From Aestuariicoccus sp032586235 (GTDB lineage: Bacteria > Pseudomonadota > Alphaproteobacteria > Rhodobacterales > Rhodobacteraceae), in contig NZ_JAWHTD010000038.1 of assembly GCF_032586235.1 (NCBI RefSeq), forward strand, positions 1-34,953: a DNA stretch of 34,953 nt, written 5' to 3'. The number at the start of each line of letters is the position of its first letter. The stretch's first letter is position 1. Shown here piece after piece: positions 1-8,519 of the stretch. The position numbers and the translations under genes are program-made. The notes beneath the pieces are model-generated. The model worked only from the letters and a program-made list of their open reading frames with translations. It did no database searches and was not told the DNA's origin.

Positions 1-221
1 GATCATATCACGATTCTTTCTCGCTGAAGCAGACCGACTGGAAGTCGGTGGGTTTGCTCCAGAGCGTGGATACTAAACACCTAGGTCATGCCAAAAGCGT
101 CAGCCTTTCTCTACCCTCACGAGAACAAAGCCAGGCAATCGACGGCGATTGGGACGACGTTACTTCCATATGAATGGAGTCTTCGGCCAAGCCGTTCCGA
201 AAACGATAGCCGATGTGCCTG

Positions 222-749
222 CTAGCCTCTCCGGAGGTAGTCCAGCATGATCTCCGCGCTGGACCTTTCGAGTGGGACGCCATCCGGATTATCTCTCAGG
301 CCAGGTTCGGCGAAGATCTTTCGGATCGCGCAGTCTTCGACCAACATCGAATACCGCCAACTTCGCAGACCCATTCCGTGATCCGAGCGGTCGACAAGCA
401 TGCCCATCTTCCGAGTGAATTCACCGTTCCCGTCAGGAAGCATGAAGACCTTTTCGACGTCTCGCGATTTGGCCCATTGGAACATGACGAAGGCGTCGTT
501 GACGGCGAGGCATATGACCCGGTCGATGCCCAAAGACGTAAAGTCGTCGTGGAGACGCTCGTAGCCCGGAAGTTGGCTGTCTGAACAGGCGGGCGTGAAC
601 GCACCCGGCAGGGCAAAGACAACGATCCGCTTGCCCGCGAATATATCTGCCGTTGTTTGCGTCTTCCACTCGAACGGGTTGTCTCCGCCCAGTGCCGGGT
701 TGCGCACGCGGGTGTGGAACACGGCGTCGGGCACATGCTGCGGTGTCAT
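222..749 (-). CDS. Prx5-type peroxiredoxin
   Basis: A 175-residue protein of the peroxiredoxin-5 / AhpE-like thioredoxin fold. Such enzymes reduce hydrogen peroxide and organic hydroperoxides in the cytoplasm, usually with glutathione, glutaredoxin or thioredoxin as electron donor. The peroxidatic cysteine is Cys55 in the motif PGAFTPAC, the usual Prx5 pattern; the length is also normal for the family. Which later cysteine resolves, if any, cannot be told from sequence alone. The start is supported by a purine-rich GAGGGAGA stretch just upstream. It is the last gene of a leftward run with the dehydrogenase, GST and ALDH genes, 16 bases behind the ALDH, so it probably protects against peroxides or supports glutathione chemistry during the pathway. 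Family assignment is secure; the specific substrate is not. Confidence 0.9.
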   Translation of the reverse strand: MTPQHVPDAVFHTRVRNPALGGDNPFEWKTQTTADIFAGKRIVVFALPGAFTPACSDSQLPGYERLHDDFTSLGIDRVICLAVNDAFVMFQWAKSRDVEKVFMLPDGNGEFTRKMGMLVDRSDHGMGLRSWRYSMLVEDCAIRKIFAEPGLRDNPDGVPLERSSAEIMLDYLRRG

Positions 750-765
750 TGTCTCCCTCTCCGCC

Positions 766-2187
766 TCAGATCTTCACCGTGACCGTCTTGAGATGCGAAT
801 AGTGGTGAATCGCCTCGATGCCCTTCTCGCGACCGTAGCCGGAATTCTTGTAGCCGCCGAAGGGCGTCTGCACAGACATCGTATTCCAGACGTTGACGAA
901 GATCTGGCCCGCATCAATCCGGTCCGCGACACGGAGCGCACGGGAGATGTTTTGGCTCCAGACCGTGCCGATCAGGCCGTAGTCGCTGTCGTTGGCGATG
1001 CGGATCGCGTCCTCTTCCGTGTCGAAGGGAATGACGACGCCGACCGGGCCGAATATCTCTTCCTGCGCGATGCGCATGTCGTTGGAGACGTCGGCATAGA
1101 CAGTGGGCTGGATGTAGAACCCGTCGCCCTCGGCGACGGCACCGCCGTGGAGACAGCGCGCCCCGTCGTCTTTTGCGACCTTGAAGTACTTCTGGACGCG
1201 CTGGAATTGCGCCGGCGTGATGATGGGTCCGAGATTTTCACCTGGAACGATGGCTTCCACGGCCTTCTTCATCTTGTCGAGGAAGGCATCATAGACCGAG
1301 CGCTGAACCAGAACCCGCGTGCCAGCCGAGCAGACCTGACCGGCGTTGAGCGTGAAGCCCTTCACGGCATCGGTCGCAGCGGTGTCGAGATCGGCATCAT
1401 CAAAGACGATGTTGGCCGACTTGCCGCCCAGTTCCAAAGTCAGAGGAATGATCCGGTCCGCCGCGATGTGGCCGATTGCGCGGCCGACGCCGACAGAACC
1501 GGTGAAGGCGACCTTGCGGACGTCCGAGTGACTGACGATCGCCTCGCCCACGTCCTTTCCGGTGCCGAGCACAATGTTGATCACGCCTTTCGGAAACCCG
1601 ACCTCGGAGGCCATCCGCGCCATTGCGACGGTCGTTTGGGAAGTGATTTCAGAGGGTTTCGCGACGATCACGTTTCCGGCCACCAGCGCAGGCGCAATAG
1701 CACGCGCGGCCTGGTTGAGCGGCAGATTCCACGGCGTGATGACACCGACGACCCCGTAAGGCTCGCGCTTGGTAAAAACATGCTGGTCCGGCGCCACGTC
1801 GAGGACGTCTCCCGTCGGCAAATAGACAAGGCTGCCATAAAACTCGAAATAAGCGATGGATCCGTCGATTTCGGCATAGGCCATCGGCATGGGCTTGCCG
1901 GTGTCGGCGCGCTCCATCTCGGCCAGTTCCTCGCGCTTCTCGCGCATCTTGTTCGCCAGCCCCATCATCAGGCGACCGCGCTCGGCGGCATTGAACCTGC
2001 GCCAGCCGTCGGCGGCGCGCATGGCGGCGGCCACGGCGGCGTCGACATCCGCGCTGGTTCCTGCGGCGACCGAAATCCCGGGTCCGCCGGTCATCGGATT
2101 GACGTTGTCGAGGTAGCTGCCGGAGGAGGCGACGGAGGCCCCGTCGATCCAGTGGTCGAGCTTGCCAAGTGTGCTGTGCTGGTTCAT
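766..2187 (-). CDS. NAD(P)-dependent aldehyde dehydrogenase
   Basis: A 473-residue member of the ALDH superfamily that oxidises an aldehyde to a carboxylic acid using NAD(P)+. The oxyanion asparagine (TPWN, Asn154), the general base (LELGGKS, Glu252) and the catalytic cysteine (GQVCSAGTR, Cys286) are all present. Length is typical of non-acylating ALDHs. Overall it looks like the betaine-aldehyde / phenylacetaldehyde type group, but substrate prediction within ALDHs is unreliable. It lies 15 bases downstream of a GST gene and 16 bases upstream of the peroxiredoxin gene, clearly in one operon. With the SDR two genes upstream it could carry an alcohol to aldehyde to acid sequence before CoA activation by enzymes of the rightward operon. 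That pathway placement is inference. Confidence 0.93.
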   Translation of the reverse strand: MNQHSTLGKLDHWIDGASVASSGSYLDNVNPMTGGPGISVAAGTSADVDAAVAAAMRAADGWRRFNAAERGRLMMGLANKMREKREELAEMERADTGKPMPMAYAEIDGSIAYFEFYGSLVYLPTGDVLDVAPDQHVFTKREPYGVVGVITPWNLPLNQAARAIAPALVAGNVIVAKPSEITSQTTVAMARMASEVGFPKGVINIVLGTGKDVGEAIVSHSDVRKVAFTGSVGVGRAIGHIAADRIIPLTLELGGKSANIVFDDADLDTAATDAVKGFTLNAGQVCSAGTRVLVQRSVYDAFLDKMKKAVEAIVPGENLGPIITPAQFQRVQKYFKVAKDDGARCLHGGAVAEGDGFYIQPTVYADVSNDMRIAQEEIFGPVGVVIPFDTEEDAIRIANDSDYGLIGTVWSQNISRALRVADRIDAGQIFVNVWNTMSVQTPFGGYKNSGYGREKGIEAIHHYSHLKTVTVKI

Positions 2188-2202
2188 GTGCGGCGCTCCG
2201 CG

Positions 2203-2799
2203 TCAGATATGGGGCATGGTGGCTTCGACTGACGGGCGGCCCATCTGCCGCTCGCGCCAGGCGCGCAGGTTCGGCAAGCCGGCCAGCCAATCGCGGTCGG
2301 TGAACCGGAATACGACGTAGTCGATCAGCGTGACGGCGGCGAAGTTCGCGATGTCGGGCCGGTCGGCAAAATCGCGCGGCAGGTTGGCGTCGAGCCAGGC
2401 AAGGCCGCTTTCAATGCTGCGGAACCGCTTGGAGCCAACCATGTCGGTGTCGAACGCCGCGCTCGACTTGCGGCCGATGATGATGGCGGTCGAGGCCTCC
2501 ATCGCACCGAGCGCAGGCGCGGCGATCTCCAGCGTGCGCGCGAAATCGTCTGACGGATAGACCGACGGCTGAACGATCTCGTCGAGATAGCGCAGGATCA
2601 GATGCGCCTCGGCAAAGACGTGGCCGTCATCGGTCGTCAGCACCGGCACGCGCCCCGCTGGGTTGGCCTTTAGAAAGGTTTCGGGATCGGCCCAGGGATC
2701 GACGATCTCCAGCTCGACGCGATCGGCAAGACCCTTCTCCTCGATGGCGAGACGGACGAGCCGGACGAAGGGCGACGTGGTGTTGATATAGAGATGCAT
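2203..2799 (-). CDS. Glutathione S-transferase
   Basis: A GST of about 198 residues with an N-terminal thioredoxin-like half (roughly residues 1-78) and a helical C-terminal half. The N-terminal SPFVRLVRLAIEEKGL stretch holds the probable catalytic serine, and NPAGRVPVL supplies the conserved cis-proline that binds glutathione. The reading frame also opens at a GTG at 2805 that overlaps the SDR stop codon; I prefer the ATG at 2799 because the family starts M-x-L-Y and a GGTGAAG sequence lies just upstream. It sits between an SDR and an ALDH gene. That arrangement resembles pathways that conjugate glutathione to a reactive carbon (isoprene epoxide) or cleave ethers (lignin beta-etherases), but no monooxygenase or recognised Lig enzyme is in view. 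Detoxification is the alternative role. Confidence 0.88.
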   Translation of the reverse strand: MHLYINTTSPFVRLVRLAIEEKGLADRVELEIVDPWADPETFLKANPAGRVPVLTTDDGHVFAEAHLILRYLDEIVQPSVYPSDDFARTLEIAAPALGAMEASTAIIIGRKSSAAFDTDMVGSKRFRSIESGLAWLDANLPRDFADRPDIANFAAVTLIDYVVFRFTDRDWLAGLPNLRAWRERQMGRPSVEATMPHI

Positions 2800-2801
2800 G
2801 G

Positions 2802-3599
2802 TCACTTCACCTTCAGCGTGATGCCGCCATCGACCACCAGTTCGATGCCGGTGATGTGCTTGGCCTCATCAGACGCAAGGAACACACTCGCCCAGGCCAC
2901 GTCCCAGCCGTCGCCCATTTGGCCGAGCGGCACAAGCGCGTCGCGCGCCTTCACCATCGCCTCGGTGGAGCCATAAACAGAGGTGACGTTGCCCGCGTGG
3001 ATCAGGGGCGTGTTCATCAGGCCCGGCAGGATCGAGTTGCAGCGGATGCCCTTGGGGCCATAGTTCAGCGCGATGTCGCGGGTGAAGGCGTTCACAGCAC
3101 CCTTCGAGGCCGAATAGCTTATGCAAGAATAGCCTAGGCTGTGCGTTGAGGCGATGGACGAGATGTTGATGATCGACCCAGCCCCCTGCTCCGCCATGAT
3201 CGGCAGAATATTGCGGCAGGTCAGGTAGATCGACTTGACGTTGATCGCCATGAGCCGATCCCATTGCGCCTCGGTCAGGTCCTCGGGGCCGCCCGGGTCG
3301 ATGATGCCGACGTTGTTGTCGAGCACATCGATGCGTCCGAAGGCCTCCATACAGGCGTTGACAGCGGCTTCGACCTGATCGGCCTTGGAGACGTCGCAAA
3401 CCACGGTCTCGACGATGCCACCTTCTTCGCGGATGATCTTGGCCGTTTCCTCGACGGCGTCGGCGTTGATGTCCAGCGCGAAGATCTTGGCACCTTCGCG
3501 CGCCATCGCCACGGCCGCGGCCTTGCCATTGCCCCAGCCGGGGCCGATGGCACCAGCGCCTGAAAAGAAAACCACCTTGTCCTTAAGTCTGTCGCCCAT
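2802..3599 (-). CDS. SDR family oxidoreductase
   Basis: A 265-residue classical short-chain dehydrogenase/reductase with a Rossmann fold that interconverts an alcohol and a ketone or aldehyde using NAD(P)(H). The active-site Ser and the Tyr-x-x-x-Lys pair are visible (NISSIAS, then YSASK). The Gly-rich cofactor loop is unusual: SGAGAIGPGWGNGKA carries extra Gly, Pro and Trp compared with the usual TGxxxGIG, and the normally conserved NNAG is NNVG. An acidic Asp after the second strand (FALDIN) suggests NAD preference. It is first in the leftward SDR-GST-ALDH-peroxiredoxin operon, and its stop overlaps the alternative GTG start of the GST. A dehydrogenase next to a GST and an ALDH suits stepwise oxidation of a hydroxylated, possibly glutathionylated, intermediate. 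The substrate is unknown. Confidence 0.9.
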   Translation of the reverse strand: MGDRLKDKVVFFSGAGAIGPGWGNGKAAAVAMAREGAKIFALDINADAVEETAKIIREEGGIVETVVCDVSKADQVEAAVNACMEAFGRIDVLDNNVGIIDPGGPEDLTEAQWDRLMAINVKSIYLTCRNILPIMAEQGAGSIINISSIASTHSLGYSCISYSASKGAVNAFTRDIALNYGPKGIRCNSILPGLMNTPLIHAGNVTSVYGSTEAMVKARDALVPLGQMGDGWDVAWASVFLASDEAKHITGIELVVDGGITLKVK

Positions 3600-3959
3600 A
3601 TCTCAGCCGCCCTTCCGTGATGCTCAGAGTTGCCCTGACATTCGCGGTCAGGAGCTGGATTCACAAATACGAATACCCACTAAATGCCAGAGTGAACACC
3701 TATACCCCCTTCTTTCGCATCTGGACGAGACCCTCGAGGCGACCTTCCAAAAGACATTATGCTTAATGTTTTTATTGATTTTTTTGACTGAAGGAGAGGC
3801 TACCCAGATGTCGATATAGAGAAAAGTTCTAATCGACATGGGATTTCCGTCTTTGATAAGTTCTAAAGCTTCGCGCCAATGTCCGACCACCGGCATCAGG
3901 GAGGGCTGAACGTGTCAGGCACCGCCATCCGCCGGATGAAACGGAAATGGAGGAATGCC
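3600..3959. promoter_or_regulatory. Divergent promoter region with a direct repeat
   Basis: This 360-base gap separates the leftward SDR operon from the rightward transporter operon, so it should carry promoters for both. Its middle (about 3750-3790) is AT-rich, unlike the coding DNA around it. A perfect 9-base direct repeat, AAGTTCTAA, occurs at 3824-3832 and 3858-3866. Its start-to-start distance of 34 bases, about three helical turns, suits a regulator bound on one face of the DNA. I could not place convincing -35/-10 pairs. No regulator gene lies in this gap; the nearest candidate is the LysR gene at 12095-13045. Confidence 0.45.
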
Positions 3960-5147
3960 ATGAAACTCTCAACGCTAATCACCTCATCGGTTCTGGCGCT
4001 GGCGGCCGCACCGGCGCTGGCCCAGGACAAGACCATCAACATCGCCGGATTCGGCGCCTCGTCCGGCGTCGTCGGCATCTTTGGCCAGAACTCGGGTGCA
4101 GCGATGGCCGCAGCTGTCGAAAAGATCAACGCCGAGGGCGGCGTCACGCTGGCCGACGGCTCGAAGGCGATGATCGTCACCGAATATTACGACGACCGTT
4201 GCAACGCCGAGGAAGGCATCTCGGTCCTGCGCCGCATTGCTTCGACCGACGCGCTGGTTGCGGTCGGCCCCACCTGTTCGAACGTGGCCGAGCCGCTGTT
4301 CGGCATTCTCCAGGCCAAGGTCGACGACGCAGGCGACACCGGGCTGCAATTCCCGGTCTTCACCGACGTTGCGATAAAGGGCGGGCTGGCCGGGATCTCG
4401 GAATGGGTGTTCCGCAATACGCCTTCCGAGGCAACGATGTACGACAACCTCTTCGCCTGGATTCGTGAAACCAATCCGGACGCCAAGACGATCTATGGCG
4501 GCGTGGAAGAAGACTTCGCCCATTCGCGCTTCACCTGGTATTCGGTCATGAAGACCGCCGCAGAGGCGCATGGCTTCGAAGTGGTCGGAGAGGCCCAGTG
4601 GTTGCTCAATGACACCAACTTCTCGAATCAGGCGCGTGGCATGCGTCGGGCCGAGCCGGACGTCGTCGCGATCTCGGCGCACCCCTTCACCACCTGCGGC
4701 ATGCTGCGTGAGATGGCGCGCCAGCGGGTCGAGCCGAAAGTGCTGGTCGGTCTGACCTCCTCCTCGTCGCTGGAAACGTTGACCGGCTGTGCCAACGAAG
4801 CTGAAGGCATCATCATCCCGACCTCCTTCGCGCCGGTGAACGACGCGGCGCAAGAGGCCGCGGACGCGGTGGCCGCGAAGGGCGGTGCGCTCGATCTGCA
4901 CAGCGCTTCGGCCTGGGAAAACATCATGATCCTTCGGGATGTGATCGAGGCTGCCGGCGTCGAAGGCACCGCCGCATCGCTCGAAGAGGACCGTCGCAAG
5001 ATCCGCGACGGGCTGGCCGCGCTTACCGAGGTGAACGGGCTTCTGGGTGCCAACAAGCGGATGCCCGATGGCGAAGCGGTGAAGCCCTACGTCTTCGTCG
5101 ACGCCGAGAACGGCAAGTGGGAAGTGCTCCACAATCCGGGCAGCTGA
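3960..5147 (+). CDS. Branched-chain amino acid-type ABC transporter substrate-binding protein
   Basis: A periplasmic binding protein of the LivJ/LivK type I fold (about 395 residues) that captures the ligand and delivers it to a Liv permease. I place the start at the ATG at 3960: it is preceded by GGAGG and gives a clean signal peptide, with a charged MKLS start, a hydrophobic stretch and an APALAQ cleavage motif. The frame is open further upstream, but those residues do not look like a leader. Family features follow, including an early NIAGFGASSG segment and a GPTCSNV segment in the ligand cleft. It is the only binding protein beside two full permease sets. A strong hairpin directly follows the gene. 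In this family ligands include amino acids, aromatic acids and short organic acids, so the actual ligand is open. Confidence 0.93.
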   Translation: MKLSTLITSSVLALAAAPALAQDKTINIAGFGASSGVVGIFGQNSGAAMAAAVEKINAEGGVTLADGSKAMIVTEYYDDRCNAEEGISVLRRIASTDALVAVGPTCSNVAEPLFGILQAKVDDAGDTGLQFPVFTDVAIKGGLAGISEWVFRNTPSEATMYDNLFAWIRETNPDAKTIYGGVEEDFAHSRFTWYSVMKTAAEAHGFEVVGEAQWLLNDTNFSNQARGMRRAEPDVVAISAHPFTTCGMLREMARQRVEPKVLVGLTSSSSLETLTGCANEAEGIIIPTSFAPVNDAAQEAADAVAAKGGALDLHSASAWENIMILRDVIEAAGVEGTAASLEEDRRKIRDGLAALTEVNGLLGANKRMPDGEAVKPYVFVDAENGKWEVLHNPGS

Positions 5148-5156
5148 CCCGACCCG

Positions 5157-5184
5157 CCCGGGCGCGCGCCATCGCGCGCCCGGG
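5157..5184 (+). terminator. GC-rich hairpin after the binding-protein gene (attenuator or mRNA stabiliser)
   Basis: A perfect 12-base inverted repeat lies here: arms at 5157-5168 and 5173-5184 with a 4-base CCAT loop. It is followed by a pyrimidine-rich ACTTTCTTTC rather than a pure U run. It begins 9 bases after the binding-protein stop and ends 32 bases before the livH start. Hairpins at this spot in solute-transporter operons usually cause partial termination or protect the upstream message, giving more binding protein than permease. Partial rather than full termination is inferred because the permease genes continue on the same strand without another obvious promoter. Confidence 0.75.
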
Positions 5185-5216
5185 ACTTTCTTTCGCTGAA
5201 CCCGAGGGGCTGACCC

Positions 5217-6107
5217 ATGGACTATTTCTTCTTCATCGACCTGATCCAGTCGACGGTGGACGGCCTGCTCTTCGGCACCACCTACGCGCTGATCGGGATT
5301 GGTTTCACGCTGATCTTCGGGGTAATGCGCAAGCTTAACCTCGCTTATGGGGCGGCCGCCCTGGCGGGGACCTATATCGGCCTCGTCATATATCTGATGT
5401 TCGACGCCCACCCGGCACTGGTCTTCCTCGCCTCGGCCATCGGATCAGGCGCAATCGGTCTGATCGTCTATCTTTGCTGCTTCCGCTTCACGCCATCTGA
5501 CTACCCGATGGCGTCACTCTTGGCCTCGGTTGGTATGCTGCTCTTCATCGATGAGGTGGTCATCCATGCCAGTCATGGCCTGCCCTACCCCTATCCGTCG
5601 GTGTTCCGCGACGCGATCATCGAAGTGGGTGACGTCTGGGTGAGGGGCGACCTGCTCTTCGTCTTCTTCATGTGCGTTGTCGCCATGGCGGTGCTGTTCT
5701 GGCTGCTCTACCGGACGCCTCTCGGCCTTGCGACGCGGGCCGTCAGCCAGCAGCCGCGCGCCGCGCAGCTTTGCGGGATCGACGTCACGCGCGTAAACAT
5801 GATGACCTTCGGCATCGCAGGTATCCTTGGCGGCGTCGCGGGTGCGATGACCGCCGCCGCTGTCGGCGTCCTGTCGCCCGTCATCGCGATGGGCCTGACC
5901 GTCAAGGGGCTGATCGTCGTGGTGATTGGCGGCCTTGGCTCGATCCCCGGCGCGATCATCGGCGGGCTTCTCGTCGGTGCGGCAGAGAACATCTTCCTGC
6001 TGCTTCGCGGCGTCACCGAGCGCGACATCTACGTGATGCTTCTGCTCTTCATCTTCCTCACCCTGCGCCCCGGCGGCCTTTTCGGCAACGCCCAGACGCG
6101 CGACTAG
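5217..6107 (+). CDS. livH: Branched-chain amino acid-type ABC permease, LivH family (set 1)
   Basis: A 296-residue integral membrane permease of the LivH type (BPD_transp_2 family), one half of the heterodimeric inner-membrane channel. Hydrophobic segments run throughout. The family hallmarks are visible: an early GTTYALIGIGFTLIFGVMRK segment, and a C-terminal VIGGLGSIPGAIIGGLLVG stretch that contacts the ATPases. Length is normal. It follows the binding-protein gene after the 5157-5184 hairpin and precedes livM by 12 bases. It should pair with the LivM at 6120 and be driven by the LivG and LivF that follow. Symbol by family only; the ligand need not be a branched-chain amino acid. Confidence 0.92.
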   Translation: MDYFFFIDLIQSTVDGLLFGTTYALIGIGFTLIFGVMRKLNLAYGAAALAGTYIGLVIYLMFDAHPALVFLASAIGSGAIGLIVYLCCFRFTPSDYPMASLLASVGMLLFIDEVVIHASHGLPYPYPSVFRDAIIEVGDVWVRGDLLFVFFMCVVAMAVLFWLLYRTPLGLATRAVSQQPRAAQLCGIDVTRVNMMTFGIAGILGGVAGAMTAAAVGVLSPVIAMGLTVKGLIVVVIGGLGSIPGAIIGGLLVGAAENIFLLLRGVTERDIYVMLLLFIFLTLRPGGLFGNAQTRD

Positions 6108-6119
6108 GAGGGTCAAACC

Positions 6120-7034
6120 ATGGACTTCTACCTCGGCCTTCTTCAAATTATCGGCGTTCACACGCTTCTGGGACTTTCGGCCTATATCGTCCTGCTGACC
6201 GGACAGGTCAGCATGGCGCAGGCGGGCTTTTACGCCATCGGCGCCTATGTCGCGGCAATGTGCACGGCGATGTTCGGCTTCCACATCCTGCCTGCGATCA
6301 TCGTGGCCGGACTCGTGACCGCCGCCATCGCCTGTGTCGTCGGTTTCCCGGCGCTGCGGGTAAAGGGCCTGATGCTGGTCGTCGCCACGCTCGCCTTCGG
6401 CGAGATGGTGCGGCTTTTCTTCTTCAACCTCACCTGGCAGGTCGAGCGCGGCGGAGGCCTGATCGGCCCCAACGGTGCCGAGGGCTTCCGCGCGATCCGC
6501 TTCTTCCCGGAGAACGGCTGGGAAATCTGGCACGTCACGGGCTTCATCTGGATCGTCGTAGCTGTCGTGATGGGCGCGCTCTGGTGGATCGACAACACCC
6601 GCGCGGGCGCGGTGCTGCGCGCCGTCGGCCATGACGAGACCGCCGCCCAGTCCATTGGGTTGAACCTGACCGCAGTGAAGGTGGGTGCGATGACGCTTGG
6701 CGGGCTGATCGCGGGCATGGGGGGCGGTATCTACGCCCACACGGTGACGCATATCGAACACGCGGTCTTTGGCGTGCTTCTGGCCACCTTTGCCATCGCT
6801 TACCCGATCCTCGGCGGGCTTGGTTCGGTCTTTGGCACACTGATCGCGGTGATCTTCATCCAGGGATTTCTGGTCGAGGGGCTGCGGTTCATCGGCGACT
6901 GGCGGTCGCTTCTGTTCGGCGCGCTGATCGTCCTGGCGATGAATTTCCGGCCAACCGGGCTGCTCGGTGAACGCATGCCGCGGCTCTTCAAGCGTCGTGG
7001 CGCTGACAAACTCGAACTGAAGGAGGCCGAGTGA
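6120..7034 (+). CDS. livM: Branched-chain amino acid-type ABC permease, LivM family (set 1)
   Basis: A 304-residue LivM-type membrane permease, partner of the LivH just upstream. The protein is strongly hydrophobic and has the family's YAIGAYVAAM segment near the N terminus and the ILGGLGSVFGTLIAV segment near the C terminus, which couples to the nucleotide-binding subunits. The C-terminal tail is charged and cytoplasmic. The start has a good AGGAGGG ribosome site, and the stop overlaps the next ATG by one base (TGATG), a sign of translational coupling with LivG. It closes the membrane part of the first transporter set. Confidence 0.92.
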   Translation: MDFYLGLLQIIGVHTLLGLSAYIVLLTGQVSMAQAGFYAIGAYVAAMCTAMFGFHILPAIIVAGLVTAAIACVVGFPALRVKGLMLVVATLAFGEMVRLFFFNLTWQVERGGGLIGPNGAEGFRAIRFFPENGWEIWHVTGFIWIVVAVVMGALWWIDNTRAGAVLRAVGHDETAAQSIGLNLTAVKVGAMTLGGLIAGMGGGIYAHTVTHIEHAVFGVLLATFAIAYPILGGLGSVFGTLIAVIFIQGFLVEGLRFIGDWRSLLFGALIVLAMNFRPTGLLGERMPRLFKRRGADKLELKEAE

Positions 7035-7804
7035 TGCTTACGCTGGAAAACCTGTCGAAGCATTTCGGCGGTGTTCGCGCCGTGGATGGCGTGACGTTGA
7101 CGATCAAGGAGGGCGAGATCTTTGGCCTGATCGGGCCCAACGGGTCGGGCAAATCAACGACCGTCAACCTGATCACCGGGCTTTACACGCCAACCACCGG
7201 GACGGTCACGCTGGATGGCTGGGATCTGACGGCAATGCCGCAACACGCCCGCACCGCGCGGGGTGTCGCCCGCACATTCCAGAACATACGGCTCTTTGGC
7301 AACCTGACGGTCGCGCAGAACCTTTGGGTTGCACAAAACGGTCACGAGCAGCGGCGTCAGCACTTCCTGTCACGCTGGTTCAAGCCCGGCGGCGAGCATA
7401 GCGCCGATGTTGACGAGCTTCTGCAATTCTCGCGGCTCTACTCGAAGCGCGATGTGCTGGCGGGCAACCTGTCGTTCGGGGAAATGAGGCGGCTTGAAAT
7501 GGCCCGCGCGCTGGCCTCCGATCCGCGCGTCCTTCTGCTCGACGAACCGGCTGCGGGCGCGAGCCTCGAAGACGCCGAACTCTTGGCCGAGCGCATCCGC
7601 GCGGTGCGCGACCGGGGAGTGACCGTTCTTCTTATCGAACACATGATGGAGCTGGTCATGGGCATCACCGACCGCATCGCGGTTCTGAACTTTGGCCAGA
7701 AGATCGCCGAAGGAAGCCCGCGCGAAATCCAGGACGACCCTCAGGTCCGCGCCGCCTATCTGGGCAGCGGCCACGACGAAAAAATGGAGAGAGCCAGTGC
7801 TTGA
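7034..7804 (+). CDS. livG: Branched-chain amino acid-type ABC ATPase, LivG family (set 1)
   Basis: A 256-residue cytoplasmic ATPase subunit. It has the Walker A loop GPNGSGKST (about residues 34-42), the LivG-type signature LSFGE, the Walker B segment VLLLDEP and the switch histidine in IEHMMEL. The ATG at 7034 overlaps the livM stop; a GTG one codon earlier is possible. It forms a heterodimer with LivF and powers the LivHM channel. The gene ends overlapping the livF start, so the five genes from 5217 to 8516 are one translationally coupled string. All ATPase motifs are intact, unlike the LivG of set 2. Confidence 0.93.
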   Translation: MLTLENLSKHFGGVRAVDGVTLTIKEGEIFGLIGPNGSGKSTTVNLITGLYTPTTGTVTLDGWDLTAMPQHARTARGVARTFQNIRLFGNLTVAQNLWVAQNGHEQRRQHFLSRWFKPGGEHSADVDELLQFSRLYSKRDVLAGNLSFGEMRRLEMARALASDPRVLLLDEPAAGASLEDAELLAERIRAVRDRGVTVLLIEHMMELVMGITDRIAVLNFGQKIAEGSPREIQDDPQVRAAYLGSGHDEKMERASA

Positions 7805-8516
7805 GATCAGCGACATCAAGACCTCTTACGGCAAGATCGCCGCGCTCAAGGGCGTGTCGCTCGAGATCCACGACGGCGGGCTGACCTGTCTTCTTGGCCC
7901 CAACGGCGCAGGCAAAACCACGCTCATCTGGACCATAGCGGGCATCCTGAAAGCGCAAGCCGGGTCAATGAAGATCGACGGCGAAGAGATCCTCGGGCTG
8001 AAGCCGCACCAGATCGTGTCCAAGGGCATTGTCACGGTCCCAGAAAACCGTCTGGTGTTCCCTGACATGAGTGTGCGCGACAACCTTGTCGCGGGCGGAT
8101 TTTCGCGACGAAAGGAAAAGGGGGGCGTTGAGGGCGATCTCGAAGACGTGCTCACCCGTTTCCCGCGCCTTCGCGAGCGCTCCGAGCAACTCGCCGGTAC
8201 GCTCTCGGGTGGCGAGCAGCAGATGCTCGCCGTGGGACGCGCGCTTATGGCGCGGCCCAAAATCCTGCTCATGGACGAACCGTCGACCGGCCTCGCGCCG
8301 ATCATCGTGGAGGAGATCTTCGAGATTATCGGCTGTCTGCGCGACGAAGGCCGGACGATCTTTCTTGTCGAACAGAACGCGCACATGGCGCTGAAATACG
8401 CCGACCAGTTCTATCTGCTGGAACAGGGCCGGGTCACCTTCTCGGGCGAGCCGGGCGCGGTCGATCATGACGAGGTGATCCAACGCGCCTACCTGGGCGC
8501 AAGAAAGGCCAGCTAG
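7797..8516 (+). CDS. livF: Branched-chain amino acid-type ABC ATPase, LivF family (set 1)
   Basis: The second ATPase subunit of set 1, 239 residues from a GTG start at 7797 that overlaps the end of livG. The frame stays open upstream, but those codons overlap livG and do not match the family, whereas the sequence from VLEISDIKTSYGKIAALKG is typical. Walker A is GPNGAGKTT, the signature is LSGGEQQMLAVGRAL, Walker B is ILLMDEP, and the switch histidine region reads VEQNAH, as is usual in LivF. It pairs with LivG and completes the first five-part transporter. Confidence 0.92.
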   Translation: MLEISDIKTSYGKIAALKGVSLEIHDGGLTCLLGPNGAGKTTLIWTIAGILKAQAGSMKIDGEEILGLKPHQIVSKGIVTVPENRLVFPDMSVRDNLVAGGFSRRKEKGGVEGDLEDVLTRFPRLRERSEQLAGTLSGGEQQMLAVGRALMARPKILLMDEPSTGLAPIIVEEIFEIIGCLRDEGRTIFLVEQNAHMALKYADQFYLLEQGRVTFSGEPGAVDHDEVIQRAYLGARKAS

Positions 8517-8519
8517 ACC

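Noticed and set aside
33..49. Seven-base hairpin ACCGACT-GGA-AGTCGGT near the left edge
   Set aside because: No U run on either strand and more than 170 bases past the peroxiredoxin stop; too weak to call a terminator.
595..2232. Long rightward open frame of 545 codons
   Set aside because: It lies opposite the well-supported ALDH and peroxiredoxin genes and its composition (Arg/Asp/Val-rich) is the mirror of GC-rich coding DNA.
3984..5411. Leftward open frame of 475 codons
   Set aside because: Antisense to the binding-protein gene; no recognisable domain.
5514..6761. Leftward open frame of 415 codons
   Set aside because: Antisense to livH/livM; highly charged, Asp/His-rich artefact of GC-rich DNA.
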